A DNA stretch of 64,000 nucleotides from Desulfosalsimonas propionicica (lineage in GTDB: Bacteria; Desulfobacterota; Desulfobacteria; Desulfobacterales; Desulfosalsimonadaceae). Each line of letters begins with the position of its first letter. The stretch's first letter is position 1. Location of the stretch: the NCBI RefSeq assembly GCF_013761005.1, contig NZ_JACDUS010000009.1:62001-126000 (forward strand). Reading direction: 5' to 3'. Shown here piece after piece: positions 50,784-57,264 of this stretch. A program made the translations under genes and the position numbers. Below the pieces are notes generated by a model. It worked only from the letters and a program-made list of their open reading frames with translations, was not told the origin of the DNA and did no database searches.

Positions 50784-51512
50784 ATGAAATGCCCAGGACA
50801 GGACAGCAGATATTGGAAACCGGGCGCCATTTTTGAAACCGAGTGCCCGGAATGCAAAAAGCCGGTGGAATTTTTCAAGGATGATACCATGCGCAAATGC
50901 GGTCACTGCGGTCACCGGTTTGTCAATCCGAACATGGACTTCGGGTGCGCGGCCTATTGCAAGTTCGCAGACCAGTGTCTCGGCGAGCTGCCCCCGGAAC
51001 TGCTGGCCCAGCGCCAGGAGCTGATGAAGGACCGGATTGCCGTGGAAATGAAAAAATATTTCAGGCAGGACTTCAAGCGCATCGGACATGCCACCCGGGT
51101 GGCCCGGCATGCCGAAGCCATCGCCGGCCGGGAGGGCGGGGATATGGCGGTGATTCTGGCAGCCGCATACCTGCATGATATCGGCATTCCAGAGGCGGAA
51201 AAAAAGCATGGCAGCAGCGCTGCCCGCTATCAGGAGGAAGAAGGCCCTCGGGTTGCCAGACAGATCATGGAGGATGTGGGCGCGGCAGATGCCATGATCG
51301 ACGAGGTCTGCGACATCATCGGCCACCACCACCATCCCCGGGAAAATGAGACATTGAACTTCAGGGTCCTCTATGATGCGGACCTGATCGCCAACCTGGA
51401 GGATTCGGCAAAAAGCAAAGAACCGGACAAAGCCCACATGGAAAAGGTTATCAGCCGGCAGTTTCTAACACAAGCCGGCCAAAAGCGGGCAAAAGAGATT
51501 TTTTTGAATTAA
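50784..51512 (+). CDS. Zinc-ribbon and HD-domain phosphohydrolase-like protein
   Basis: A 242-residue protein with an N-terminal zinc ribbon (ECPECKKPVEFF and RKCGHCGHRF; Cys21, Cys24, Cys39, Cys42) and an HD domain from about residue 90 (HATRVARHAEAIA, YLHDIGIPEAEKKHG, IDEVCDIIGHHHHPRE). HD domains hydrolyse phosphomonoesters or phosphodiesters; the substrate here is unknown. A third cysteine cluster (MDFGCAAYCKFADQC) separates the two. The gene is usually found next to an Fe-S protein gene of the type encoded 384 bp downstream, so the two probably work together in redox or nitrosative stress (inference). Confidence 0.87.
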   Translation: MKCPGQDSRYWKPGAIFETECPECKKPVEFFKDDTMRKCGHCGHRFVNPNMDFGCAAYCKFADQCLGELPPELLAQRQELMKDRIAVEMKKYFRQDFKRIGHATRVARHAEAIAGREGGDMAVILAAAYLHDIGIPEAEKKHGSSAARYQEEEGPRVARQIMEDVGAADAMIDEVCDIIGHHHHPRENETLNFRVLYDADLIANLEDSAKSKEPDKAHMEKVISRQFLTQAGQKRAKEIFLN

Positions 51513-51586
51513 CTTCAAATTTTTACAAATAACAAAAAAATGACAGAATCGGAAGAAGCTTTTTATTCCGCCTGGCATTTTTGCAG

Positions 51587-51782
51587 GAAGGAAGCCCTGC
51601 GGTCGGGGTCAGTTTTTTCGCTCCTGATCGTTTACGGATTCAGCCAATGCCTTCGCTAAAATTTCAAAAACTCGGCCTGTCGGCCTCAAACAATTTGAAA
51701 TTTTTACGCTCCGGCATTTGCTGAATTTTTCCGTAAACGCTCAATGTCGCTTCAAAAACCGACCTCGCTCTTGGGCTTCCTT
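51587..51782. repeat. Long palindromic repeat, copy 1 (about 195 bp)
   Basis: A long imperfect palindrome: outer arms GAAGGAAGCCC and GGGCTTCCTT, then GTTTTTTCGC and GCTTCAAAAAC, CGTTTACGGATTCAGC and GCTGAATTTTTCCGTAAACG, AAATTTCAAA and TTTGAAATTT, and a small central hairpin (GGCC-TGTC-GGCC). It lies between the HD and ferredoxin genes and matches the element at 55699-55892 in length and design. No coding capacity. Confidence 0.75.
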
Positions 51783-51895
51783 GGAAGCGTTCTTCCCGGC
51801 CCAAACCCCGGGATCAAACTATAACAGCACCTTTTTTTGGAAGTTACTTAGAAACTTTTTACCAAACCATCAAAGCGTATTCATCGGAGAAAATA

Positions 51896-52648
51896 ATGAA
51901 AACCCTGCGAAAAATCATAGAAATCAACGAGGATCTCTGCGACGGCTGCGGCCAGTGCGTTGTTGCCTGTGCCGAAGGCGCCATTGCGATCATCGACGGC
52001 AAGGCCAAGGTCATTTCCGAGAATCTGTGCGACGGCCTTGGGGCCTGCATGGGTGAATGCCCCACCGGCGCCCTGAAAATCGTGGAACGCGAAGCCGAGG
52101 AGTTTGACGAGGAAGCCGTGGAAAAACATCTGGAAAATCTTCAGCAAACCGGGTCTGAAACAAACGAAACCCAGCCGGAATTGGCCTGCGGATGCCCGTC
52201 CCGGCAAGTGCAGATTTTCGAGGATTCCGGTCAAGGTGCCCGAAGCGTTCAAGGAGATCAGAGCCCGGATTCCGCCCTTTCCCACTGGCCGGTGCAAATC
52301 CGCCTGGTGCCCGCCAATGCAAAATTTTTAAAAGGCGCTGACCTGCTGGTGCTCGCAGACTGCGTGGCCGTGGCCTACCCGGACCTGCACAGGGATCTGC
52401 TGCAGGGGAAAGCAGTAATGATGGGATGTCCCAAGTTCGACGATATTGACAGCTATACGGAAAAATTTGCAGACGTATTCAAACAGGCGGGCATCCGGTC
52501 GGTGACCACGGTGACCATGGAAGTGCCGTGCTGCAGCGGACTGCCCCAGGTGGTCAGAAAAGGCATGGAAGCCGCGGACACACAGGTGCCCCACAAGCAG
52601 ATCGTGATCAGCACAAAGGGAAAAATCCTGAAAGAAACCGCAGCATAA
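51896..52648 (+). CDS. Fe-S protein with N-terminal ferredoxin domain (Frdx type)
   Basis: A 250-residue iron-sulfur protein. The N-terminal bacterial ferredoxin domain has one standard cluster motif (DLCDGCGQCVVACAEG) and a second, NLCDGLGACMGECP, in which one cysteine is replaced by Leu. The C-terminal 150 residues contain further cysteines (ELACGCP, DCVAVAYPD, MMGCPKFD, PCCSGLP) and resemble the family of ferredoxins found beside hybrid-cluster protein genes in Desulfovibrio, which are under HcpR control. GGAGAAAATA precedes the ATG. A perfect FNR-like palindrome lies further upstream. Confidence 0.85.
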   Translation: MKTLRKIIEINEDLCDGCGQCVVACAEGAIAIIDGKAKVISENLCDGLGACMGECPTGALKIVEREAEEFDEEAVEKHLENLQQTGSETNETQPELACGCPSRQVQIFEDSGQGARSVQGDQSPDSALSHWPVQIRLVPANAKFLKGADLLVLADCVAVAYPDLHRDLLQGKAVMMGCPKFDDIDSYTEKFADVFKQAGIRSVTTVTMEVPCCSGLPQVVRKGMEAADTQVPHKQIVISTKGKILKETAA

Positions 52649-52668
52649 TTTCCGGGTCGGCGGTGCGG

Positions 52669-53583
52669 TTACTGCCGTACCGCCGGATTCACCGACAGGA
52701 CCGGACACGGTGCCCGGCGAACCACCCGGTCGGTGGTGGATCCCACAAGCAGGTTTTCAACCATGCCGTGACCGCGCACCCCAAGGGCGATCATGTCCAT
52801 GTCATAAAGATCCGCATACCGCACCAGTTCCGCGTAAGGCTTTCCCACCAGCACACTGGTTTTGATCTCTTCGCACCAGTTGGCCGCATCAGCCGGCACC
52901 ATAGCCGAAAGCTTCTGCTTGATGGCCTCATGGAGATCTGTGGGCAACGAATCACCGGGTTGGGCGGGAAAGCTTAAATGATCCTTGTACTGGGTGGGCT
53001 CCACCACGTGGACAAGATGCAGCTCCGCCTCAAACTCCTGGGCAATATTTACGCTGCATTCCACGGCCGTATCCGAGTCCTCTGAAAAATCGCAGCCCAC
53101 CAGGATGCGTTTAAACGGAATAGTCTGACGGTGGGGTTTTTCCAGTTCCTCAATGGTGCGCAGCACCAGAATGGGGCAGCTCAGCATGCGCATAAGACGG
53201 GCGGTTACAGACCCGAGAAACAATCGTTTGATCCCGGAGCGACCGTGGGTGGCGGCAATCACCAGATCAACGTCGTAATCCGCGGCCATGGAGGCGATCT
53301 CCTCTGTGGCGTGTCCGATGGTGATCAGCGGCGTTGCTTCCACGGAGGCCTGTTTTAGCTGGTTTTCTATCTCCCTGCGGGCAAACTCCATAAAGCGCTG
53401 CTGCTGGGTGATGGGATCAAAAACCGCCTCTCCGTAAACCGAGATGGTGGGAAGATCAATGACATGGGCCACATAGAGTTCCGCGTTTAATTCCGCTGCC
53501 AGCTCAATTCCGTAGGGAACCACCATCCGGGATACATCTGAAAAATCCGTGGCGCAAAGGATGCGATGGATCTTTGTTTTCAT
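52669..53583 (-). CDS. Universal stress protein, two tandem UspA domains
   Basis: A 304-residue protein with two UspA domains: residues 1 to about 145 (HRILCATDFSDVSRMVVPYGIELAAEL) and about 155-304 (KRILVGCDFSEDSDTAVECSVNIAQEF). Both domains keep the ATP-binding loop: AATHGRSGIKRLFLGSVTARLMRM in the first and GVRGHGMVENLLVGSTTDRVVRR in the second. A stress-related regulatory role is expected; partners are unknown. GGGAGGG precedes the ATG. It converges on the Frdx-type gene 21 bp away. Confidence 0.92.
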   Translation of the reverse strand: MKTKIHRILCATDFSDVSRMVVPYGIELAAELNAELYVAHVIDLPTISVYGEAVFDPITQQQRFMEFARREIENQLKQASVEATPLITIGHATEEIASMAADYDVDLVIAATHGRSGIKRLFLGSVTARLMRMLSCPILVLRTIEELEKPHRQTIPFKRILVGCDFSEDSDTAVECSVNIAQEFEAELHLVHVVEPTQYKDHLSFPAQPGDSLPTDLHEAIKQKLSAMVPADAANWCEEIKTSVLVGKPYAELVRYADLYDMDMIALGVRGHGMVENLLVGSTTDRVVRRAPCPVLSVNPAVRQ

Positions 53584-53717
53584 GGCCGGCCCTCCCTAGG
53601 GTTGGAGGTGAAAAAGATATGAATTTTTTAGCTTAATCTAACAATAACACTTCCGGCTGTAGCCGGCAACACGTATCCGCATCCGCAGGCAGCTGCCGGC
53701 AAATTGGCCGGGCCGGG

Positions 53718-54113
53718 CTATTTTTCCCCCGTGATATGCGGCTTGATATCCAGGATCGGGGTCTGATCGAGCATGTCGATGTTTTCCACCTCCAGAACGT
53801 TTTCCCGGATATCTGTCACGCGCAGCACAGATAAGCCGATGGGGTTGGGCCGCCGGGGCGAGCAGATGGAAAACACGCCAAAGGGCCTGTCTCTGTGCGG
53901 CGGTTTCTGCACCAGCAGATCCGGGGTAAAGGCCTGGCTTTTATGAAAGCCAAACAACACAACAATCTGCTCGCCAACAGCCAAGTCCTGCAGGCCCTTT
54001 TGAAAATCCGGGTTGATCTCAATTCTGCCCTTTGCCTCGGAAACGGTCCAGTGCCGCGGTATATCGGTTTCATCCGTATAAAATGTGCCAATCGGGGTCA
54101 TTTCGATTTTCAT
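53718..54113 (-). CDS. trmO: tRNA (N6-threonylcarbamoyladenosine) methyltransferase TrmO
   Basis: A 131-residue TrmO/YaeB-type protein that methylates threonylcarbamoyladenosine at position 37 of tRNA-Thr. The beta-barrel motifs are visible: GRIEINPDFQKGLQDLAVGEQIVVLFGFHKS, RDRPFGVFSICSPRRPNPIGLSVLRV and MLDQTPILDIKPHI. It has only the core barrel and lacks the C-terminal domain of E. coli TrmO (235 residues), as in archaeal and many anaerobe versions. GAGGTGGCAG precedes the ATG. It is 57 bp downstream of rlmD on the same strand. Confidence 0.92.
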   Translation of the reverse strand: MKIEMTPIGTFYTDETDIPRHWTVSEAKGRIEINPDFQKGLQDLAVGEQIVVLFGFHKSQAFTPDLLVQKPPHRDRPFGVFSICSPRRPNPIGLSVLRVTDIRENVLEVENIDMLDQTPILDIKPHITGEK

Positions 54114-54170
54114 CTGCCACCTCTTATGCTTTCTGGATTTTCTTTTGGTCTTTTTTCCGGATGGCTGCGT

Positions 54171-55559
54171 TTATTTGCGCACCAGCCGGGCCACGGCCTC
54201 GATATGAAACGTGTGGGGAAACATGTCCACAGGCTGAATTTCAGCCACGTGATAGGTTTCAGCCATCAACGACAGATCCCGGGCCAGGGTGGCCGGATTG
54301 CAGGAGACATAGACCATTTTTTCCGGGGCCATGTCCAGTACGGATTTTACCACGTCCTTGTGCATGCCCGCCCTGGGCGGATCAATAATCATCACATCCG
54401 GCCTGTGTTCTATCTGTGATATGGACTGCCGGATGTCGCCGGCCACGAATCTGCAATTGGTGATCTGATTTTTTTCGCAGTTTTTTCCGGCATCAGCCAC
54501 GGCCGATTCCACGATTTCCAGGCCGGTGATCCGGCCCGCATCGGCTGAGAGCCAGATCGGAATTGTACCGGTTCCGGTATAAAGATCCACCACAGACTCA
54601 GATCCGCTTAACTGTGCATATCTGCGCACGGTATCATAGAGTTTTTCCGCCTGTGCGGTGTTGGTCTGAAAAAAGGAATTGGCCGAAACTTCAAAGACAA
54701 ATTCACCGAGCTGCTCCTGGACAAAGGCCCGGCCGGAAACGGGCACTTCATATTCGCCTGCGGCTACAGCCGCTTTTTTGGCCGTCACGTTGTTGACCAC
54801 CCCGGCGATATCATCGTGGGCCTCCATGAGATAGCCGGCAACAGCCGCCAGCGCCCCGCGGTCCTCGGCTGCCGTGACCAGGTTGACCAGCCAGCGGTCT
54901 TCGGCCACGGAATGGCGCAGCATCACAAACCGCCAGAACCCTTCGTGAGTTCGCAGACCGTAAGGGGCCAGCCCTGAGGCCCGGATTCGGTCGCGCACAT
55001 CATTTAAGATGCGGTTTCCTTTTTCCGGCTGCAGCAGGCAGGCGTCAATATCCAGAATTTTATCAAATGTTCCCGGCACGTGCAGGCCCAGGGCAAAATC
55101 CTTCGGGATATCGGTTCGGCCAAGCTCCTCGGGCAGCAGCCACCGCCTGTCAGAGCAGGAAAACTCCATTTTGTTGCGGTATCCGAAGATCTTGTCCGCC
55201 GGCAGCACCGGATGTACCGGCACCCCGGAGATCTGACCGATGTGCTCCACGGCTTCTCTGACATGCCGGCGCTTGTATTCCAGCTGGCGCCCGTATTGCA
55301 GAAACTGCCATTTGCACCCCCCGCACCACCCGGCATACCTGCAGGGCGGCTCGATTCTGTCAGCCGACGGCTCGATTATCTGCAGGGTGCGGGCTTCTGC
55401 ATAGGATTTTTTCTTTTTCACGATCCGGGCCAGAACCCGGTCGCCGGGCACGGACTGATCCACAAAGACCGTATACCCGTCTATTTTGGCAATACCACGG
55501 CCGCCAAAGGCAATGCCCGTGACGTCGAGTTCAATTTCCTGTTTTTTCTTAACCGTCAT
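54171..55559 (-). CDS. rlmD: 23S rRNA (uracil-5-)-methyltransferase RlmD
   Basis: A 462-residue RNA m5U methyltransferase of the RlmD/RumA family. A TRAM domain (residues 1-60) is followed by a [4Fe-4S] motif (CRYAGWCGGCKWQF with a further Cys) and the Rossmann methyltransferase domain with SAM motif VVDLYTGTGTIPIWL, DPPRAGMHKDVV and the catalytic cysteine in YVSCNPATLARDL. The protein C-terminal part matches typical RumA order. The ATG at 55559 agrees with the TRAM start; the longer open frame begins in the repeat remnant upstream. GGATGG is the weak ribosome site. trmO follows, so both form an RNA-modification operon. Confidence 0.93.
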   Translation of the reverse strand: MTVKKKQEIELDVTGIAFGGRGIAKIDGYTVFVDQSVPGDRVLARIVKKKKSYAEARTLQIIEPSADRIEPPCRYAGWCGGCKWQFLQYGRQLEYKRRHVREAVEHIGQISGVPVHPVLPADKIFGYRNKMEFSCSDRRWLLPEELGRTDIPKDFALGLHVPGTFDKILDIDACLLQPEKGNRILNDVRDRIRASGLAPYGLRTHEGFWRFVMLRHSVAEDRWLVNLVTAAEDRGALAAVAGYLMEAHDDIAGVVNNVTAKKAAVAAGEYEVPVSGRAFVQEQLGEFVFEVSANSFFQTNTAQAEKLYDTVRRYAQLSGSESVVDLYTGTGTIPIWLSADAGRITGLEIVESAVADAGKNCEKNQITNCRFVAGDIRQSISQIEHRPDVMIIDPPRAGMHKDVVKSVLDMAPEKMVYVSCNPATLARDLSLMAETYHVAEIQPVDMFPHTFHIEAVARLVRK

Positions 55560-56158
55560 AATCCATCCAATACGTTTTATGTTTTCTCTTGCTTCATAGT
55601 CCGGATCATAATGCTCTGTCAAACAAAGCCGATGGCAAAACACAAAGGTCAATATCTGCGTTGCCATCGCAAAAGGCTTTTTCGAAGTTTTATGGACAGG
55701 AGGCCCGGAGACAGGGGTTGGTTTTTTCGCTCCCGATCGTTTGCGGATTCAGCCAATGCCTTCGCGAAAAATTTCAAAAACTCGGGCTGATCGCCCTCAA
55801 ACAGTTTGAAATTTTTTTGCTCCGGCATTGACTGAATTTTCCCGCAAACGCTCAATGTCGCTTCAAAAACCAACCCCTGCCCCCGGGCCTCCGTGATAGG
55901 CTGTTCATTTGCAGGAAAAACCCATTACATCCAGGACTTTGCAGAGCACCCCGCACATGGAGGCGGCCGGGGCGGGTTTGTCGGGCTGCATTGGAGTGGT
56001 TTCGGCAAAAGATTCACGGCCGCCTCCATGCGAAAATCGTTGCAAGCCACCAAATCCAATTGCGTTGCAATACCGAAAACGATACATATATTGACAATTT
56101 GCCGCTCACGACTGTTGCATGACATTTTGAATCCCCTTGCATCAAAAAAGGAGCCCAT
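55560..56158. other. 599-bp repeat-rich intergenic region
   Basis: No gene here. It contains a hairpin resembling the end of the 123-bp MITE-like element (55629-55672; GATGGCAA/TTGCCATC with AATATCTGCGTT), the second large palindrome (55699-55892), and a 14-bp inverted repeat CATGGAGGCGGCCG/CGGCCGCCTCCATG (55956-55969 and 56017-56030). The AT-rich segment around 56080-56110 may hold the hydrolase promoter. A 356-codon open frame on the minus strand (55925-56995) is antisense to the hydrolase gene. Confidence 0.6.
55699..55892. repeat. Long palindromic repeat, copy 2 (about 194 bp)
   Basis: The same design as 51587-51782: outer arms GGAGGCCCGG and CCGGGCCTCC, then GGGGTTGGTTTTTTCGC and GCTTCAAAAACCAACCCC, CGTTTGCGGATTCAG and CTGAATTTTCCCGCAAACG, and a central hairpin GGGC-TGATC-GCCC. 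Compared with copy 1, changes in one arm are matched by changes in the other (see findings). Confidence 0.78.
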
Positions 56159-56875
56159 ATGCAGGAAACCCTGTTTTTTGAGGCAGACGGCCTGCGGCTG
56201 CACGGCACCCTGCACCTGCCGCAAACCCCAAAACCCCCTTTTATCATCGGGGTTCACGGCATGCTGTCCAACGGCGACTCCCCCAAACAGCAGGACCTGG
56301 CCCGGCAATGCAACCGCATGGGAATTGCCTATTTCCGGTTTGATCACCGGGGATGCGGCAGAAGCGACGGGGTATTTGCGGAAGTGACCACCTTTGAAGG
56401 CCGGTGCCGGGATCTGGCAGCCGCCATGGCTATACTGGGCCGGCGCCCGGACCTGGGCCGCTCTGCGGGTCTTTTCGGCAGCAGTCTGGGCGGGGCGGTG
56501 GTGCTGCATGCGGCCCGGGAAACAGATTTTGACGCTGTGGTCACCCTGGCCGCACCCATCCGGTTTTCCGCCATTCACATCCCCGAAGATTATCAGACAG
56601 ATCCGGACCTTGCCAAAATCCGCAGGGAGCAGTTGACCTATGACCTCACAGAAAACCTTGCCAACGTCCACCACCTGCTGGTCTGCCACGGGGATGCCGA
56701 CCCGGTGGTGCCTTATGAAAACGCCCTGCAAATCCACGATGCCGCCGGCAAACCCAAAAAACTCCTTTGCCTGCCCGGCGGCGATCACCCGTTGGGTCAG
56801 CCGGAACACCAGCAGACATTCATGGAAAACACCCTGGAATGGTTCGGCCGTCACCTTGGTTCCAAAACAAGTTGA
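56159..56875 (+). CDS. Alpha/beta hydrolase
   Basis: A 238-residue serine hydrolase of the alpha/beta fold. The oxyanion and nucleophile regions are VHGMLSNGDSP and GLFGSSLGGAVV (nucleophile Ser in GSSLGG), with acid CHGDADPVVPYE and base histidine in GGDHPL. The substrate is not predictable; short-chain esters or thioesters are typical. AGGAGC precedes the ATG. The 3' end lies 200 bp before the ilv leader region, and no terminator is seen after it. Confidence 0.87.
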   Translation: MQETLFFEADGLRLHGTLHLPQTPKPPFIIGVHGMLSNGDSPKQQDLARQCNRMGIAYFRFDHRGCGRSDGVFAEVTTFEGRCRDLAAAMAILGRRPDLGRSAGLFGSSLGGAVVLHAARETDFDAVVTLAAPIRFSAIHIPEDYQTDPDLAKIRREQLTYDLTENLANVHHLLVCHGDADPVVPYENALQIHDAAGKPKKLLCLPGGDHPLGQPEHQQTFMENTLEWFGRHLGSKTS

Positions 56876-57024
56876 CCATGGAAAACAAAAACGCAGGAAA
56901 AATATCAAAATAAAGGGTTGACAAGGCCCATGCGCTGCTGATAGGGAATCTGGAATCCAGTAATTGGTTTTTTTTGTGATTTTTCCCTGCATCATCTGCA
57001 GGAACCGAAAAAAGCCAGTTAAAC

Positions 57025-57073
57025 TGACAATCAGTTGAATTGAAAATCAGTTGAATTAAAAATCGGATTGTCA
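57025..57073 (+). promoter_or_regulatory. Tandem 16-bp repeats bounded by an inverted repeat, before the leader peptide
   Basis: AATCAGTTGAATTGAA (57029-57044) and AATCAGTTGAATTAAA (57045-57060) are tandem 16-bp repeats. TGACAATC (57025-57032) and GATTGTCA (57066-57073) are an 8-bp inverted pair around them, ending 2 bp before the leader ATG. They could be regulator-binding sites or the first pausing structure of the leader. Confidence 0.45.
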
Positions 57074-57075
57074 AA

Positions 57076-57162
57076 ATGAATATCCGGCCGGTCATTTTCA
57101 GCCTTATTCTGATTATCGTACCCGTACTGGGCGTAGGCCTACTGGACGGGAAACGGGGTTGA
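57076..57162 (+). CDS. ilvL: ilv operon leader peptide (attenuator)
   Basis: A 28-residue open frame, MNIRPVIFSLILIIVPVLGVGLLDGKRG, in which 14 residues are Ile, Leu or Val. It is directly followed by the antiterminator/terminator hairpins and then ilvD, so it fits the design of ilv leader peptides (ilvGMEDA of E. coli is the known model). Slow translation of the branched-chain codons by uncharged tRNA would stall the ribosome before the stop codon. No clear ribosome site is present before the ATG, which is the main weakness of the call. It is too short for ordinary gene finding. Confidence 0.75.
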   Translation: MNIRPVIFSLILIIVPVLGVGLLDGKRG

Positions 57163-57244
57163 TAATGGCTCGTAAAAATTTTTAAGCAGCATAAATTCTT
57201 ACATAAACCGTTATCAGCCCCGAAAAGCTGATAACGGTTTTTTT
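57154..57244 (+). terminator. Ribosome-mediated attenuator (antiterminator and terminator) before ilvD
   Basis: The terminator is a perfect 13-bp stem (57206-57218 with 57227-57239, AACCGTTATCAGC/GCTGATAACGGTT) followed by TTTTTTT. A competing antiterminator pairs CGGGGTTGATAATGG (57154-57168) with CCGTTATCAGCCCCG (57208-57222), 15 bp with two G-U pairs. Its 5' arm overlaps the leader stop codon TGA, so a ribosome at the stop would block it and allow termination. Confidence 0.85.
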
Positions 57245-57264
57245 GTTTCAGGGGGAGACAAATC

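Noticed and set aside
56918-56952. TTGACA at 56918-56923 as promoter of the ilv operon
   Set aside because: No acceptable -10 hexamer at 16-18 bp (best GATAGG); left unassigned.
55925-56995. 356-codon open frame on the minus strand
   Set aside because: Opposite to the alpha/beta hydrolase gene, which has all catalytic motifs; the shadow has none and spans an intergenic repeat.
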